A stretch of 64,000 bases of DNA from Alteromonadaceae bacterium. GTDB taxonomy: Bacteria > Pseudomonadota > Gammaproteobacteria > Enterobacterales > Alteromonadaceae. This document shows, piece by piece, positions 8,148 to 17,635 of the stretch. The position numbers and the translations under genes are program-made. The notes under the pieces are model-generated. The model did no database searches. It was not told the DNA's origin and worked only from the letters and a program-made list of their open reading frames with translations. How positions within the stretch are numbered: position 1 is the first letter of the stretch; the number at the start of each line of letters is the position of its first letter. The stretch covers positions 1 through 64,000 of the forward strand of contig WKFJ01000065.1 in assembly GCA_014872785.1 (NCBI GenBank), in the 5' to 3' direction.

Positions 8148-9323
8148 ATGAGAGACGATATTCGTATCCCCCGCTCTAAAGAAAACGACTACAGCCCAGA
8201 AATGGCGACCAAACGTCGTGAATTCATTAAAGAGAAAACGGGTGAGCCAATGACGCTTACAGGCCAATACACCATTGATACAGGTGTGTTGCCGGGCAAT
8301 ATCGAAAATTTCATTGGTATTTGTCAGATGCCAGTCGGCGTCGCGGGTCCCTTGCGTATAAATGGTGAGGATGCCCAAGGTGACTTCTATGTTCCACTTG
8401 CAACAACTGAAGGCACACTGGTTGCCAGTTATAGCCGTGGTATGCGAGTTATCACCGAAAGTGGTGGTGTAACCACTACAGTGGTTGAACAGTATATGCA
8501 GCGCGCACCTGCGTTTTTATTCGATAATGCGCGTCAAGCACGTGATTTTGGTGAGTGGGTCAAAGACAATTTTGACAACATTAAGGCAGCCGCAGAGACA
8601 ACCACCAGCGTTGGTAAACTGAAACACATTCATCAGTGGTCTGTCGCAAAATCGCGTTATTTGCGATTCAACTACACCACTGGTGACGCTGCTGGGCAAA
8701 ATATGGTGGGTAAAGCCACATTAATGGCCTGTGAATGGATCAAGCGCAACTATCCGGGTGGTGCTAATTATCTGCTATCAGGCAACATGGATACCGATAA
8801 AAAGCATTCACACCTGAATATGCTGCACTCACGCGGTAAACGCGTCATTGCCGAGCTAACGGTTAAAAAAGAAGTATTGAAGGCCATTATGGGCGTAGAT
8901 ACAAAAATGCTGGCAAAAGCCACGGTACTTGCAAACACAGGTGCCTTGATGGCAGGTGCGGCCTACAACGGACCACATGCTGCCAACGGAATAGCCTCGC
9001 TATTTATTGCCACCGGTCAAGACGAAGCTAACGTTGTAGAATCTCATGCCGGATTGTTCTCACATGAGCTGTTGGACAATGGCGATATTTATTTAGCCGT
9101 TACTCTTCCCTCGCTCATCTGTGCTACGTTCGGGGGTGGTACTGGATTGCCCACTCAGCAGGAATGTTTAAACATGTTAGGTTGCGTGGGCAAAGGTAAA
9201 GCCAACAAATTTGCAGAGATTGTTGCAGCGACGGTACTTGCGGGTGACATTTCACTTGGCTGCGCAGTAATCGCTGGTGATTGGGTATCGAGCCATGATG
9301 CACTTGGTCGCAACCGTGGCTAA
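8148..9323 (+). CDS. Hydroxymethylglutaryl-CoA reductase, class I type
   Basis: Catalyses the NADPH-dependent interconversion of HMG-CoA and mevalonate plus CoA. The 391-residue protein is only the soluble catalytic domain. Visible motifs are ENFIG (53-57), MPVGVAGPL (61-69), ATTEG with the catalytic Glu (85-89), the cofactor loop GDAAGQNM (179-186; D-x-x-G-x-N), NMDTDKKHS with the catalytic Lys, NGPHAANG, GGGTGLPTQ, and a C-terminal SSHDALGRNRG carrying the catalytic His. The Asp-Lys-Lys and C-terminal His pattern fits class I (archaeal/eukaryotic-like) rather than class II. No other mevalonate-pathway gene is present here. It is preceded by a triple operator-like motif and followed by a terminator. 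Confidence 0.92.
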   Translation: MRDDIRIPRSKENDYSPEMATKRREFIKEKTGEPMTLTGQYTIDTGVLPGNIENFIGICQMPVGVAGPLRINGEDAQGDFYVPLATTEGTLVASYSRGMRVITESGGVTTTVVEQYMQRAPAFLFDNARQARDFGEWVKDNFDNIKAAAETTTSVGKLKHIHQWSVAKSRYLRFNYTTGDAAGQNMVGKATLMACEWIKRNYPGGANYLLSGNMDTDKKHSHLNMLHSRGKRVIAELTVKKEVLKAIMGVDTKMLAKATVLANTGALMAGAAYNGPHAANGIASLFIATGQDEANVVESHAGLFSHELLDNGDIYLAVTLPSLICATFGGGTGLPTQQECLNMLGCVGKGKANKFAEIVAATVLAGDISLGCAVIAGDWVSSHDALGRNRG

Positions 9324-9354
9324 GCAAAAACCACTACTTAACAAATGATAAAGA

Positions 9355-9380
9355 AAAGGCCAGCATTGCTGGCCTTTAAT
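9355..9380. terminator. Terminator between the HMG-CoA reductase and SDR genes
   Basis: A perfect 10-bp stem AAAGGCCAGC/GCTGGCCTTT with a 3-base loop sits between two convergent genes. A-rich and T-rich flanks on both strands suggest it works in both directions. Confidence 0.75.
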
Positions 9381-9391
9381 ATTTCAATGAT

Positions 9392-10063
9392 TTACCAGGG
9401 TAAGACTTCACCACTGGCGTGCCAAAAAGTGCCTGTATTGTTCAAGGTCAAATTATCCATTCTTGCCATTAAGCGACTCGCGGAATCTTCAGCTGTAACA
9501 TCACCTCTAAAATTAACCATGCCGGTTTGTACATAGCCTGGATGCAATATTGCCACAGCAATACCCAGAGGTTTGACATCTTGCGCAACCGAAACTGCCG
9601 CGGCATTTAATGCCGCTTTTGACATTCGATAACCATAACGTCCACCAGAACTGTTATCAGCCATTGAGCCCATTCGACTGGTAACAAAACCAATCTTACC
9701 GCCTTCACGCATTTGTGCTAACAACAAGTCAGTGACCACAAGCGGAGCAATAGCATTTATCTCATACTGTTTTTGAATTTGTGACACTGAAACACTACCC
9801 AGTTGTTCGTCGTGTAACAGCCCGGCGTTGTTGATCAGGATATCTATTTCCAGGTGTTTCAGCGCACCTAGCTTAGTTGCAAGCCCTTGATAGTCGGTTA
9901 ACTCGACACCTTCAATAACCTTTGCGTTGGTTTGACTGAGCACTTCACTGCTTTGTCGACAGATCGCCCAAACCTGACACCCGCGCGCTAAATACAACTG
10001 CGTTAACGCTAAACCAATCCCCCTATTAGCTCCTGTAATTACGACATTTCTGGGAGCAGCCAT
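9392..10063 (-). CDS. Short-chain dehydrogenase/reductase
   Basis: 223-residue classical SDR. It shows the nucleotide-binding TGANRGIG motif at residues 10-17, NNAG (about 78-81), catalytic Ser in VTSRMGS, and the YxxxK pair in GYRMSKAALN. The C-terminal part lacks an extended substrate-binding region, in keeping with small carbonyl reductases of the C-factor/CsgA-like group. Its start abuts the kdsB stop with no gap (10063/10064), so it is probably the last gene of the kdsB operon. Substrate unknown. Confidence 0.85.
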   Translation of the reverse strand: MAAPRNVVITGANRGIGLALTQLYLARGCQVWAICRQSSEVLSQTNAKVIEGVELTDYQGLATKLGALKHLEIDILINNAGLLHDEQLGSVSVSQIQKQYEINAIAPLVVTDLLLAQMREGGKIGFVTSRMGSMADNSSGGRYGYRMSKAALNAAAVSVAQDVKPLGIAVAILHPGYVQTGMVNFRGDVTAEDSASRLMARMDNLTLNNTGTFWHASGEVLPW

Positions 10064-10828
10064 CTATTGTTTCGTCCTGGCCAACGCATTTTGCAAATCT
10101 TCCGGCGTATCAATACCCGCAGGAGGTGCTACCTTAGCTTCTTCAACGTGGATGGTAAGCCCGTGCCATAGCACGCGTAATTGCTCCAGCGATTCTATTT
10201 TTTCAAGCGGCGACACTGGCATGTCAATGTACTCTTTAATAAAACCTGCACTGTATGCATAAATGCCGACGTGACGCTGATAAAAGTCGCCAAACGATTT
10301 TATTTGTTCCGGTGTTTTATTGAGAAAACGTTCTCTATCATAAGGGATAGTTGAACGACTGAAATACAGCGCATTACCCTTGCTATCGGTCACCACCTTT
10401 ACCGCATTTGGATTGAGTACTTCATCTAAATCATCTATAGCAACGGATAAGGTCGACATAACAGCAGTGTTGTTTTCAATGAGATTGAAGGCAACCTGTG
10501 AAATATTTTCGGGTGGAATAAAAGGTTCATCACCTTGCACGTTCACCACAATTTGTTCTGGCTCTAGCGCAAGTTTGTCTACCACTTCGGCCAATCGCTC
10601 AGTGCCACTTTCATGGTCGTCTCGGGTCATACAAACTTCACCACCAAAACGAGCGACTTCACTGGCAATACGTTCGTCGTCTGTTGCCACAACAACTCGT
10701 TTTGCACCTGACACCTTAGACTGCTGATAGACGCGTTCAATCATCGTCATGCCATCAATCATTGCCAGTGGCTTACCTGGAAATCGACTGGACTGATAAC
10801 GCGCGGGAATAATCACCACAAAACTCAT
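10064..10828 (-). CDS. kdsB: 3-deoxy-manno-octulosonate cytidylyltransferase
   Basis: Activates Kdo with CTP to CMP-Kdo for lipopolysaccharide inner-core assembly. The 254-residue protein starts with [20 protein letters not shown], the nucleotide-binding loop of the family, followed by [23 protein letters not shown] with the metal-binding Asp, and [16 protein letters not shown]. Length equals the usual 245-255. It lies 2 bp downstream of ycaR in the order known from E. coli (msbA-lpxK-ycaR-kdsB). Confidence 0.97.
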   Translation of the reverse strand: MSFVVIIPARYQSSRFPGKPLAMIDGMTMIERVYQQSKVSGAKRVVVATDDERIASEVARFGGEVCMTRDDHESGTERLAEVVDKLALEPEQIVVNVQGDEPFIPPENISQVAFNLIENNTAVMSTLSVAIDDLDEVLNPNAVKVVTDSKGNALYFSRSTIPYDRERFLNKTPEQIKSFGDFYQRHVGIYAYSAGFIKEYIDMPVSPLEKIESLEQLRVLWHGLTIHVEEAKVAPPAGIDTPEDLQNALARTKQ

Positions 10829-10830
10829 GA

Positions 10831-11025
10831 TTAACGATACGCCTCAACTTCTTCAAGAGTCAGTTCTCTTGCTTCGTTTTCTAACATGACCGGGATATTT
10901 TCTTTAATTGGGAAAGCGAGTCGGTCAGCAAGGCATATAAGTTCTTCTGCCTCTTTGTCATAAATCAATTTACCAGTGCACACTGGACAAGCCAGTATCT
11001 CTAGCAATTTAGAATCGATGGGCAT
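10831..11025 (-). CDS. ycaR: Trm112 family protein YcaR
   Basis: 64-residue protein of the Trm112/UPF0434 family. [20 protein letters not shown] carries the first CPxC pair, and the [20 protein letters not shown] segment is the conserved second half. In this version the second pair is reduced to a single Cys, as in other bacterial YcaR proteins. The ATG at 11025 is used; the frame is open further upstream to 11055 without family similarity. Function in bacteria is unclear; it is nearly always next to lpxK/kdsB. Confidence 0.9.
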   Translation of the reverse strand: MPIDSKLLEILACPVCTGKLIYDKEAEELICLADRLAFPIKENIPVMLENEARELTLEEVEAYR

Positions 11026-11084
11026 AGTTGTTCCTTCTGTTTGATGGCATACCATTTAGTCTTATCGACATCTTATGGGATTCA

Positions 11085-12059
11085 CTACTTTAATGCTTTT
11101 AATTTTGCCAAAAATGCCTGTCTAAATTCAGGCGTTAAATTAGCCGATACGGGCAGATACCACCATTTATCGGATGCGAATTCTGTACACTTAACCGCGT
11201 CTTTTTCGGTCATAAACACCGTTTCATCAGGCAAGTCTGTTACTTTATAAGCGTGGTGGTCTTTGAATGACTTAGCGTCTTTAATTTTGATCCCGCGCTT
11301 GGTTAAGGTATTGAAGAACCGTTGTGGGTTGCCAATTCCCGCCGCCGCGACAACTGGCAAGGCAAAATCAGATAACGGCTGACTGACGTTTTGATACTTA
11401 ACATTTTGTGCGCGTCCGACATCAAACGACATTAAATATTCACCGTTTTTTATCGGCCCGCCGTTATTCACGATAAAATCGACCGTGTCCAAACGCCATT
11501 CGCCTTCTCTCAAAGGACCAACTGGCATCAGCTGATTATTGCCATGTCGACGCTGTCCGTCGATAACTACAATCTCTATGTCTCTTGCGAGCTTATAATG
11601 CTGCAAACCGTCATCGCACACGACAACATTACACCTAAGGTCATTAATCAGCTTCTCAGCGCCACGTTTGCGATTTGGGTCAACTACTACCGGACAATTA
11701 ACGCGCTTGGCAATTAATTTAGGTTCATCCCCTACCTCGTTGCCATTTGAAGCAAAGGTAACTTGTATCGGGTAATTCTCAGATTTACCACCATAACCAC
11801 GTGACAATACGCCAGGGTAATATCCCTGTTGCCGCAGGAGGTCACACAAGTACACCACCATAGGTGTTTTACCATTGCCGCCAACACTGATATTACCGAC
11901 GACGATGACCGGCGCATTTAGTTTGTGACTTTTTAATATGCCACTGCGATAAAGCGCTCTCCTACCACTGCTAATGGCAGCGAATAGCAGCATTAATGGC
12001 GTCAGTAACCATATCCAAATTTGTTTAGGGTCGTACCAAGCACGTTCAATTGCGCGCAA
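11085..12059 (-). CDS. lpxK: Tetraacyldisaccharide 4'-kinase
   Basis: Inner-membrane kinase that phosphorylates the lipid A disaccharide at the 4' position. 324 residues with an N-terminal hydrophobic anchor (IWIWLLTPLMLLFAAISSG), the P-loop VGNISVGGNGKTPM (about residues 56-69) and the VVCDDGLQHYKLARDIEIVVID segment with the catalytic Asp. Translation appears to start at TTG 12059, the codon immediately after the msbA TAG; no ATG exists before the anchor, so an uncommon start coupled to msbA termination is the best reading. Confidence 0.93.
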   Translation of the reverse strand: MRAIERAWYDPKQIWIWLLTPLMLLFAAISSGRRALYRSGILKSHKLNAPVIVVGNISVGGNGKTPMVVYLCDLLRQQGYYPGVLSRGYGGKSENYPIQVTFASNGNEVGDEPKLIAKRVNCPVVVDPNRKRGAEKLINDLRCNVVVCDDGLQHYKLARDIEIVVIDGQRRHGNNQLMPVGPLREGEWRLDTVDFIVNNGGPIKNGEYLMSFDVGRAQNVKYQNVSQPLSDFALPVVAAAGIGNPQRFFNTLTKRGIKIKDAKSFKDHHAYKVTDLPDETVFMTEKDAVKCTEFASDKWWYLPVSANLTPEFRQAFLAKLKALK

Positions 12060-13805
12060 CTAGCTGCCCTCACTGAATTGCATCTTGTGTAACTGGGCGT
12101 ACATGCCATCTTTTTCCAGTAACGCTTGATGTCGACCGCGCTCTTTAATCTCACCGCGTTCAATCAATAAAATCTCATCGGCGTTTTCGATGGTCGACAA
12201 TCGATGCGCTACTACAATGCTAGTTCTGTCTTTTTGAAGTTCATCCAACGCTTCTTGGATGAAACGTTCCGACTCAGTATCCAGCGCAGACGTCGCTTCA
12301 TCTAAAATGAGTATTGGCGCATTTTTCAAAACTGCTCTGGCAATCGCAATGCGCTGTCTCTGCCCACCGGATAGCATTAAGCCATTTTCGCCAACTATGG
12401 TATCGAGTCCTTCAGGTAATTGTTTTGCAAACTCTAGCACGTGTGCTACGCGTGCCGCTTCTTCAATATCTTTAGGGGTGACCTTTTCTTCAATGCCATA
12501 AGCAATGTTGTTAGCAATTGTATCGTTAAACAAGGTCACATGTTGCGACACTAACGCAAACTGTTTTCTGAGGGCACGCAACTCAATGTCTTCAATATTT
12601 TGACCGTCGATAACTACTTTGCCCGATTGCGGACTGTAAAAGCGGGTCAACAAATTTGAGATGGTGGATTTTCCGCTACCAGAGCGCCCAACTAAAGCAA
12701 TGGTTTTCCCAGCCTCAGCGGTAAAAGAAACCTCTTTTAGTACAGGCTCACCTGGCTTATAGGCAAAATCAACGTTTTCAAAGGCGAGATGTCCATTTAC
12801 TCGCTCTGGCTTCACACGCCCGTTGTTTGGCTCAATCGCTTGGTCTAACACATCAAAAATACTTTCGCAGGCGGCCATACCTTTTTGGAATTCGCTGTTC
12901 ACCGTTGTAAGCTGTTTCAATGGCTTCAATAGCATGGTCATACTCACCACGATAGTGGTGAAAACGCCTGCAGTCAGGTTTTCTACCATTTCAGGCATAC
13001 TGGCAATGAACAAAACAACAGCCAGCGCGACTGAAGCAATAACTTGGATTGTCGACACCGATAGTATTTTCGAAACAACCAATTTCATGTGCTGTTGACG
13101 GTTGTGGTTGTTCTTGTGCTCAAATCGATTCTCTTCTTTTTCTTGGCCGTCAAACATCAACACCACTTTATGGCCCTTTAAAATCTCTTCAACAGAGGTA
13201 GTCAAATTTCCCATCGACTTTTGAATATTTTTGCTCACTGATCGAAACCGTTTACTAACGATAGATACGATGACCGCTACGATGGGACCGAGTAGTAAGA
13301 ACACCACACTGAGTTGCCAGGATTTATAAAACATCATGGTCAAAAGGCCTATGACTAACGCCCCCTCACGGATCAAAGTGAGCAGTGCTTTGCTTGCTGC
13401 ATGCGCCACTTGCTCGGTGTCATAGGTGACTTTTGAGATTAAGGTACCTGTAGAATGTTGATCGTGAAATGACACGGGCAAATGCACATAACGACTGAAT
13501 AGTTGCTGACGAATACGCATCACAACCATGTTGCCTATCCAAGCCAACGTGTAGGCGCCCATGAAATTAAATAATCCGCGCATGATGAAAATAGGCACCA
13601 CAAAGAATGCCGCTAAACGCAGATAATCGTAATCGCCATTGACCAAGCTTCTGTCTATCACAGAATCGAGATTAGAAATGAAAGAGACATCGATACAGGA
13701 ATAACCAATCATTCCTAGCACTGCCACGAAAAATGCGAGTTTGAACTCTTTTAAATAAACACTAAACCGACGGAATACCTGTTTAGTTGATTGGGGATTG
13801 GACAT
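12060..13805 (-). CDS. msbA: Lipid A export ABC transporter MsbA
   Basis: Flips lipid A-core across the inner membrane. 581-residue half-transporter: six helices in residues 1-310, then the ATPase with Walker A VGRSGSGKST, Q-loop LVSQHVTLFNDTIANNI, signature MLSGGQRQR, Walker B APILILDEATSALD and switch His in VAHRLST. Length and order match E. coli MsbA (582 residues). Followed without gap by lpxK; upstream of it lies a MITE that separates it from comEC, which normally belongs to the same gene series. Confidence 0.96.
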   Translation of the reverse strand: MSNPQSTKQVFRRFSVYLKEFKLAFFVAVLGMIGYSCIDVSFISNLDSVIDRSLVNGDYDYLRLAAFFVVPIFIMRGLFNFMGAYTLAWIGNMVVMRIRQQLFSRYVHLPVSFHDQHSTGTLISKVTYDTEQVAHAASKALLTLIREGALVIGLLTMMFYKSWQLSVVFLLLGPIVAVIVSIVSKRFRSVSKNIQKSMGNLTTSVEEILKGHKVVLMFDGQEKEENRFEHKNNHNRQQHMKLVVSKILSVSTIQVIASVALAVVLFIASMPEMVENLTAGVFTTIVVSMTMLLKPLKQLTTVNSEFQKGMAACESIFDVLDQAIEPNNGRVKPERVNGHLAFENVDFAYKPGEPVLKEVSFTAEAGKTIALVGRSGSGKSTISNLLTRFYSPQSGKVVIDGQNIEDIELRALRKQFALVSQHVTLFNDTIANNIAYGIEEKVTPKDIEEAARVAHVLEFAKQLPEGLDTIVGENGLMLSGGQRQRIAIARAVLKNAPILILDEATSALDTESERFIQEALDELQKDRTSIVVAHRLSTIENADEILLIERGEIKERGRHQALLEKDGMYAQLHKMQFSEGS

Positions 13806-13867
13806 CTATTTGTAAATTCCGAATATTTAACAATAGTTTACAAGGGTATAGCGATCTTTGCTAATTC

Positions 13868-14134
13868 TAGAGCCTGTTGAACTTTGCAGTATATGTTTTG
13901 TTCAATCTGAGCGCTTTCTGATCGCGGCATTGCTTTGCTGGCCTAGTGGGCTAAGTCAAAAAGCAACAACAAAGAGCAGGATGCGCTCAGGAAGAACCCT
14001 CGGGCAGCGCTTGTTTGGTATTTCTACTGCGTTATCGCCCTTTTATGTAGAGCAACTACACTACAAAGACTCTGCCTTGTTCAAATACCAAACAAACTGC
14101 TGCAAAATAATACCGTGAAGATCAACAGGCTCTA
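13868..14134 (+). mobile_element. Complete 267-bp MITE-like element, copy 2
   Basis: The element has terminal inverted repeats: TAGAGCCTGTTGAACTTTGC at the left end, and GTGAAGATCAACAGGCTCTA at the right end, which is the complement of TAGAGCCTGTTGATCTTCAC. With the flanking bases both ends read CTAG. The interior has no open frame worth keeping. Copy 1 (1-214) is the same sequence in opposite orientation and 18851-18897 is a deletion derivative. It sits between comEC and msbA, both on the minus strand. Confidence 0.85.
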
Positions 14135-14190
14135 GCCTGTGCCTGTCAATATGGGGAAAAACTACATAAATTCAATTCAAAAGCAGCACT

Positions 14191-16467
14191 TTAATCTGTG
14201 CGGGCGGGCAAATACCAACGGTCGTATGTGGTTTTTCGGGTTTGTTCAATCACAAAGGGCTTATTTTCTTCGATGACAAGCGTGATTTGCCCCGATGAAG
14301 ACGTATTTAGCGTACCTATAGATAATTTGTGATATCGCTCTATCACATCAGGATGAGGCATGTTCCAACGGTTCTTGTACCCTTGGGAAAATATCGCCAA
14401 TTCTGGAGCGACCGCCTTTAAGAAAGGCAAAGTGGAAGACGTTTTACTGCCGTGATGTGGCGCAATAAGTACGTTCGCTGACAAATCCAGTAAACCTGCG
14501 CGGTGCAATTGTACTAGCCTAAATTCTGATGTTTTTTCTATATCTCCGCTCAACAGCACACTAAACTGATCGCCGCTTATTTTCATCACACAAGACTGGC
14601 TGTTATCGGCCAAATTACCCACCGATACTGGCCATAAAAACTCAAGTGTTAAGCCTTGCCAATTGAATACATTTCCCTGATAACAAAGGTTTTCATTTGT
14701 TACCCATTGCCGAATCTCAATTGCGTTAGCCAATACACTTGCACCACCACTATGATCATTATCTCCGTGACTTAATATGACCCAATCAAGTTGCTCAATT
14801 TGCCTTGCACGTAGGTATGGCAATATGACTGCATCAACCATATTAAAACCACTCGGAAACGCCGCACCTGTATCATAAAGCATAGCGCGCCCTCCTCTCG
14901 CCACAACCACAGCCAGCCCCTGCCCTACATCAAAAATCGCCACCTCCCAGCGCTTGTTTTTTGATTGTGGAATGTTACTTAACAAAGGAAGAATTAACAG
15001 AACACTCCAAGGCCTCGCAAGGGGAAAGCTAGGCACACACCACAACAAAAGCATGATGAGCAGTAACAAGCCTTGCCACCACTGACTGATTGGGACGGGT
15101 AACCAAAGGAAAGACCAAGTAGCGACTTCCGTCAGCACAGACACCGAATAATCACATAACTCTCCAGTCAAAACGATTAAGTCAGGTGCAAATGGCCACT
15201 GCATCCACAACACCAAAACACTCAACAGCGACAATGGCAACAATACAAACGTCACTATGGGAACAGCGATTACATTCACAAAAGCCGACGCCAAACTAAC
15301 CCCACCAAATATAGAGGCGACAATCGACAACATAAGAATCGTTATGGCCAATTGAAACTTAAATACGTAGATGCACTTCGCAAGTATAGAGCGATTATGC
15401 CGCGTATAGGACATAAACCAATTGATCAACGCAATGCTCACCACAGCAGCAAAACTAAGCCAAAAACTAAAAGTAAAAACACTCAGTGGGAACAACAGAA
15501 TAAACATAGTTAGACTGGCGAGGATAAACCGGCTCAACTGCCAGTTTTTCATCAAGAAAGTAAGTATTGTTGCCAGTAGCAGCATCGCCAATGCGCGCAT
15601 TGTGGGAAGCGCCATTCCGGCTATATAGCAATACAATGCACACCCGGGCAATATCATCAACAGAGCCATCTTTCCAGGCTCTGTATAGTTAAGATCCTTG
15701 GCACCTAGAGCAAGTAAAGCACAAACAAACTTGCCCAAATGGAACAAGAAAAAAGCTAGCATCATCAAATGCAAACCAGAAATGGCCATTAGGTGTGAGG
15801 TACCAGTTTTTTGCAATACTTGCCAATCCTGCTGTGTTAACAAGCCGCGATAACCAAGAGACAAACCGAGCACCCATTTGCTACCACTTGCGCCTAACTC
15901 ATTGATTGCGCTAACCAGGGTTTGACGTGTACTGACATCATTATTAGTTAACTGATTAACGCTGTTTTCCCTAACATACCCCGTTGCCAAGATGTTATTA
16001 GCAAACAACCATTTTTGTCGATTAAAGCCATATTCATTGGCAAGCCCGTAAGGTTTCTTTAATTTGACTTGTAATCTGACAGTTTGTCCTTGTTGCACTA
16101 TCCAAGTCGGTTTTTGCCAAGAAACTAAGATAGTGGGTTGAAAAAATGCGTATTCGAACGCATCTATACTGTTCACTGACAGCTGCATGGAAAGGTATTG
16201 GTTTTCAGTATGCAGTGAGTCGATAGACGCCAATACTGTAACGGGTTGTGAAAATACTTGGTTAGGGAGTTGCCAATAGTGAATGCAATGACCTACACTC
16301 GCCATCCAGATTATGCCGAATCCGATGCCAGTGAAAAGCATTCGATTCGAGGCAATTGTGTAGACAAGCGAAACGCCAACCAACACAATAGTAAAAACAT
16401 TAGGAAGTTGCTGCCATAGTAGGCTGGAAACACTGGCGGTAATGAAACCGAAAAAAAACCTGTCCAT
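14191..16467 (-). CDS. comEC: ComEC/Rec2 family DNA internalisation protein
   Basis: Inner-membrane channel for single-stranded DNA uptake in natural transformation. 758 residues from the ATG at 16467, which has AGGAAG upstream; the frame is open to a TTG at 16509 without such a signal. An N-terminal DUF4131-like region with helices is followed by the competence domain (GASGSKWVLGLSLGYRGLL ... GTSHLMAISGLHLMMLA) and a C-terminal metallo-beta-lactamase-like domain with SHGDNDHSGG and APHHGSKTSS. The gene is intact and full length, so DNA uptake may be functional if pilus genes exist elsewhere. Confidence 0.92.
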   Translation of the reverse strand: MDRFFFGFITASVSSLLWQQLPNVFTIVLVGVSLVYTIASNRMLFTGIGFGIIWMASVGHCIHYWQLPNQVFSQPVTVLASIDSLHTENQYLSMQLSVNSIDAFEYAFFQPTILVSWQKPTWIVQQGQTVRLQVKLKKPYGLANEYGFNRQKWLFANNILATGYVRENSVNQLTNNDVSTRQTLVSAINELGASGSKWVLGLSLGYRGLLTQQDWQVLQKTGTSHLMAISGLHLMMLAFFLFHLGKFVCALLALGAKDLNYTEPGKMALLMILPGCALYCYIAGMALPTMRALAMLLLATILTFLMKNWQLSRFILASLTMFILLFPLSVFTFSFWLSFAAVVSIALINWFMSYTRHNRSILAKCIYVFKFQLAITILMLSIVASIFGGVSLASAFVNVIAVPIVTFVLLPLSLLSVLVLWMQWPFAPDLIVLTGELCDYSVSVLTEVATWSFLWLPVPISQWWQGLLLLIMLLLWCVPSFPLARPWSVLLILPLLSNIPQSKNKRWEVAIFDVGQGLAVVVARGGRAMLYDTGAAFPSGFNMVDAVILPYLRARQIEQLDWVILSHGDNDHSGGASVLANAIEIRQWVTNENLCYQGNVFNWQGLTLEFLWPVSVGNLADNSQSCVMKISGDQFSVLLSGDIEKTSEFRLVQLHRAGLLDLSANVLIAPHHGSKTSSTLPFLKAVAPELAIFSQGYKNRWNMPHPDVIERYHKLSIGTLNTSSSGQITLVIEENKPFVIEQTRKTTYDRWYLPARTD

Positions 16468-16502
16468 AGTAAACGTGCTTCCTGCAGATAAGTTGTAATG
16501 AA

Positions 16503-17039
16503 ATGCCAAAAAAGTTAATCAAGCGTTACCTGCCCGATCACAAATCGATAAAAGAGCAAAAAGCTCTTTCGATTTTTGGTACGTTGCTCCATGACGCCAA
16601 TCTTTGGCATTTAAATCGCAAATCAGCCTGTGGTGCATTTGGTATTGGCCTGTTTTACGCATTTTGGCCAGTGCCATTTCAAATGTGGCTAGCCGCGGCA
16701 ACCGCTATCCCTATGCGTGTAAACCTGCCGCTTTCTGTTGCAACAGTATGGATAACCAACCCTTTCACCATGCCCCCAATATTCTATACGGCATACCTGG
16801 TGGGCACCCTCATCATTGGGACGCCTACACAAAATTTTGAGTTTGAATTAAGTTGGCAGTGGGTGGTCAATAGTCTTGAAACTATTGGGCCTGCATTTCT
16901 TGTTGGTTGCGCAGTATGTGCGGTAATTGCGGGTTTGGTAGGTTATTTTGGACTTAACTACATGTGGCGGTTCTCAGTCAAAAAAGCATGGCAGCAACGT
17001 CAGATAAAACGGGCTAAGCGCGCACAAACTGCGGGATAG
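16503..17039 (+). CDS. DUF2062 domain membrane protein
   Basis: 178-residue protein. Residues about 40-150 carry the DUF2062 pattern: ACGAFGIGLFYAFWPVPFQMWLAAATA, then RVNLPLSVATVWITNPFTMPPIFYTAYLVG, and a final helix pair before a basic tail (KKAWQQRQIKRAKRAQ). Three to four transmembrane segments. It is divergent from comEC, 35 bp apart between start codons. The biochemical role of the family is unknown. Confidence 0.85.
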   Translation: MPKKLIKRYLPDHKSIKEQKALSIFGTLLHDANLWHLNRKSACGAFGIGLFYAFWPVPFQMWLAAATAIPMRVNLPLSVATVWITNPFTMPPIFYTAYLVGTLIIGTPTQNFEFELSWQWVVNSLETIGPAFLVGCAVCAVIAGLVGYFGLNYMWRFSVKKAWQQRQIKRAKRAQTAG

Positions 17040-17051
17040 TACGGCTTATTC

Positions 17052-17495
17052 TTAGGTCTCTATTTGCCGATAAATATCTGGCCTAAATATCTCCATGTAA
17101 CGCTCTGGCGCACCAAGCGTTTCAAATCCAAATTGCTTATAAAGCCCATGTGCATCTTTGGTAGTAAGTGTAAAACGTCTTAAGTTTTGAAGATGCGGAT
17201 GTGCCAAAGTAAACCTTAATAGCTGCTTGGCTATGCCATTACCTTGATACTCATCCACAACAAACACATCTAATAAATTAGCAAAAGTCGCATAGTCTGT
17301 TACTACGCGACAAAAACCCACCTGCGTTTTTCCTAAATAAGCGCCAATACACAACGAGTTTTCCAGCGCGACCACCAAACGTTCAAGCGAAATGCCTTTT
17401 GCCCAATAACTCTTCTCAGCAATATATTGATACACCAAATCGGTATCGATGAGTTGTTTGTCATCACTCAATTCCAACTTTTGTACTTCGGACAT
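17052..17495 (-). CDS. GNAT family N-acetyltransferase
   Basis: 147-residue cytoplasmic acetyltransferase. DVFVVDEYQGNGIAKQLLRF contains the acetyl-CoA loop (Q/R-x-x-G-x-A form, here QGNGIA) and LTTKDAHGLYKQFGFETLGAPERYMEIF is the typical C-terminal strand-helix region, seen in the YesJ/AAC(6')-like GNAT subgroup that ends with an RPDIY-like tail. Substrate unknown. Convergent with the DUF2062 gene with only 12 bp between stops. Confidence 0.85.
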   Translation of the reverse strand: MSEVQKLELSDDKQLIDTDLVYQYIAEKSYWAKGISLERLVVALENSLCIGAYLGKTQVGFCRVVTDYATFANLLDVFVVDEYQGNGIAKQLLRFTLAHPHLQNLRRFTLTTKDAHGLYKQFGFETLGAPERYMEIFRPDIYRQIET

Positions 17496-17635
17496 GTAGC
17501 ATTCCCTTTTATTATACGTTCGTTATATGAGAAGCCCGTGATTACAGTGACTCCATCGCTGCAAAGTTTATGGTGTTAATTCCACCTAAGCTACACTATT
17601 CTGCATTTATCTCAGTTATATCGATAATTCCCACC

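Noticed and set aside
13858-14118. An 86-codon frame inside MITE copy 2
   Set aside because: It lies entirely in the repeat, is not kept in copy 1 because of indels, and has no start signal.
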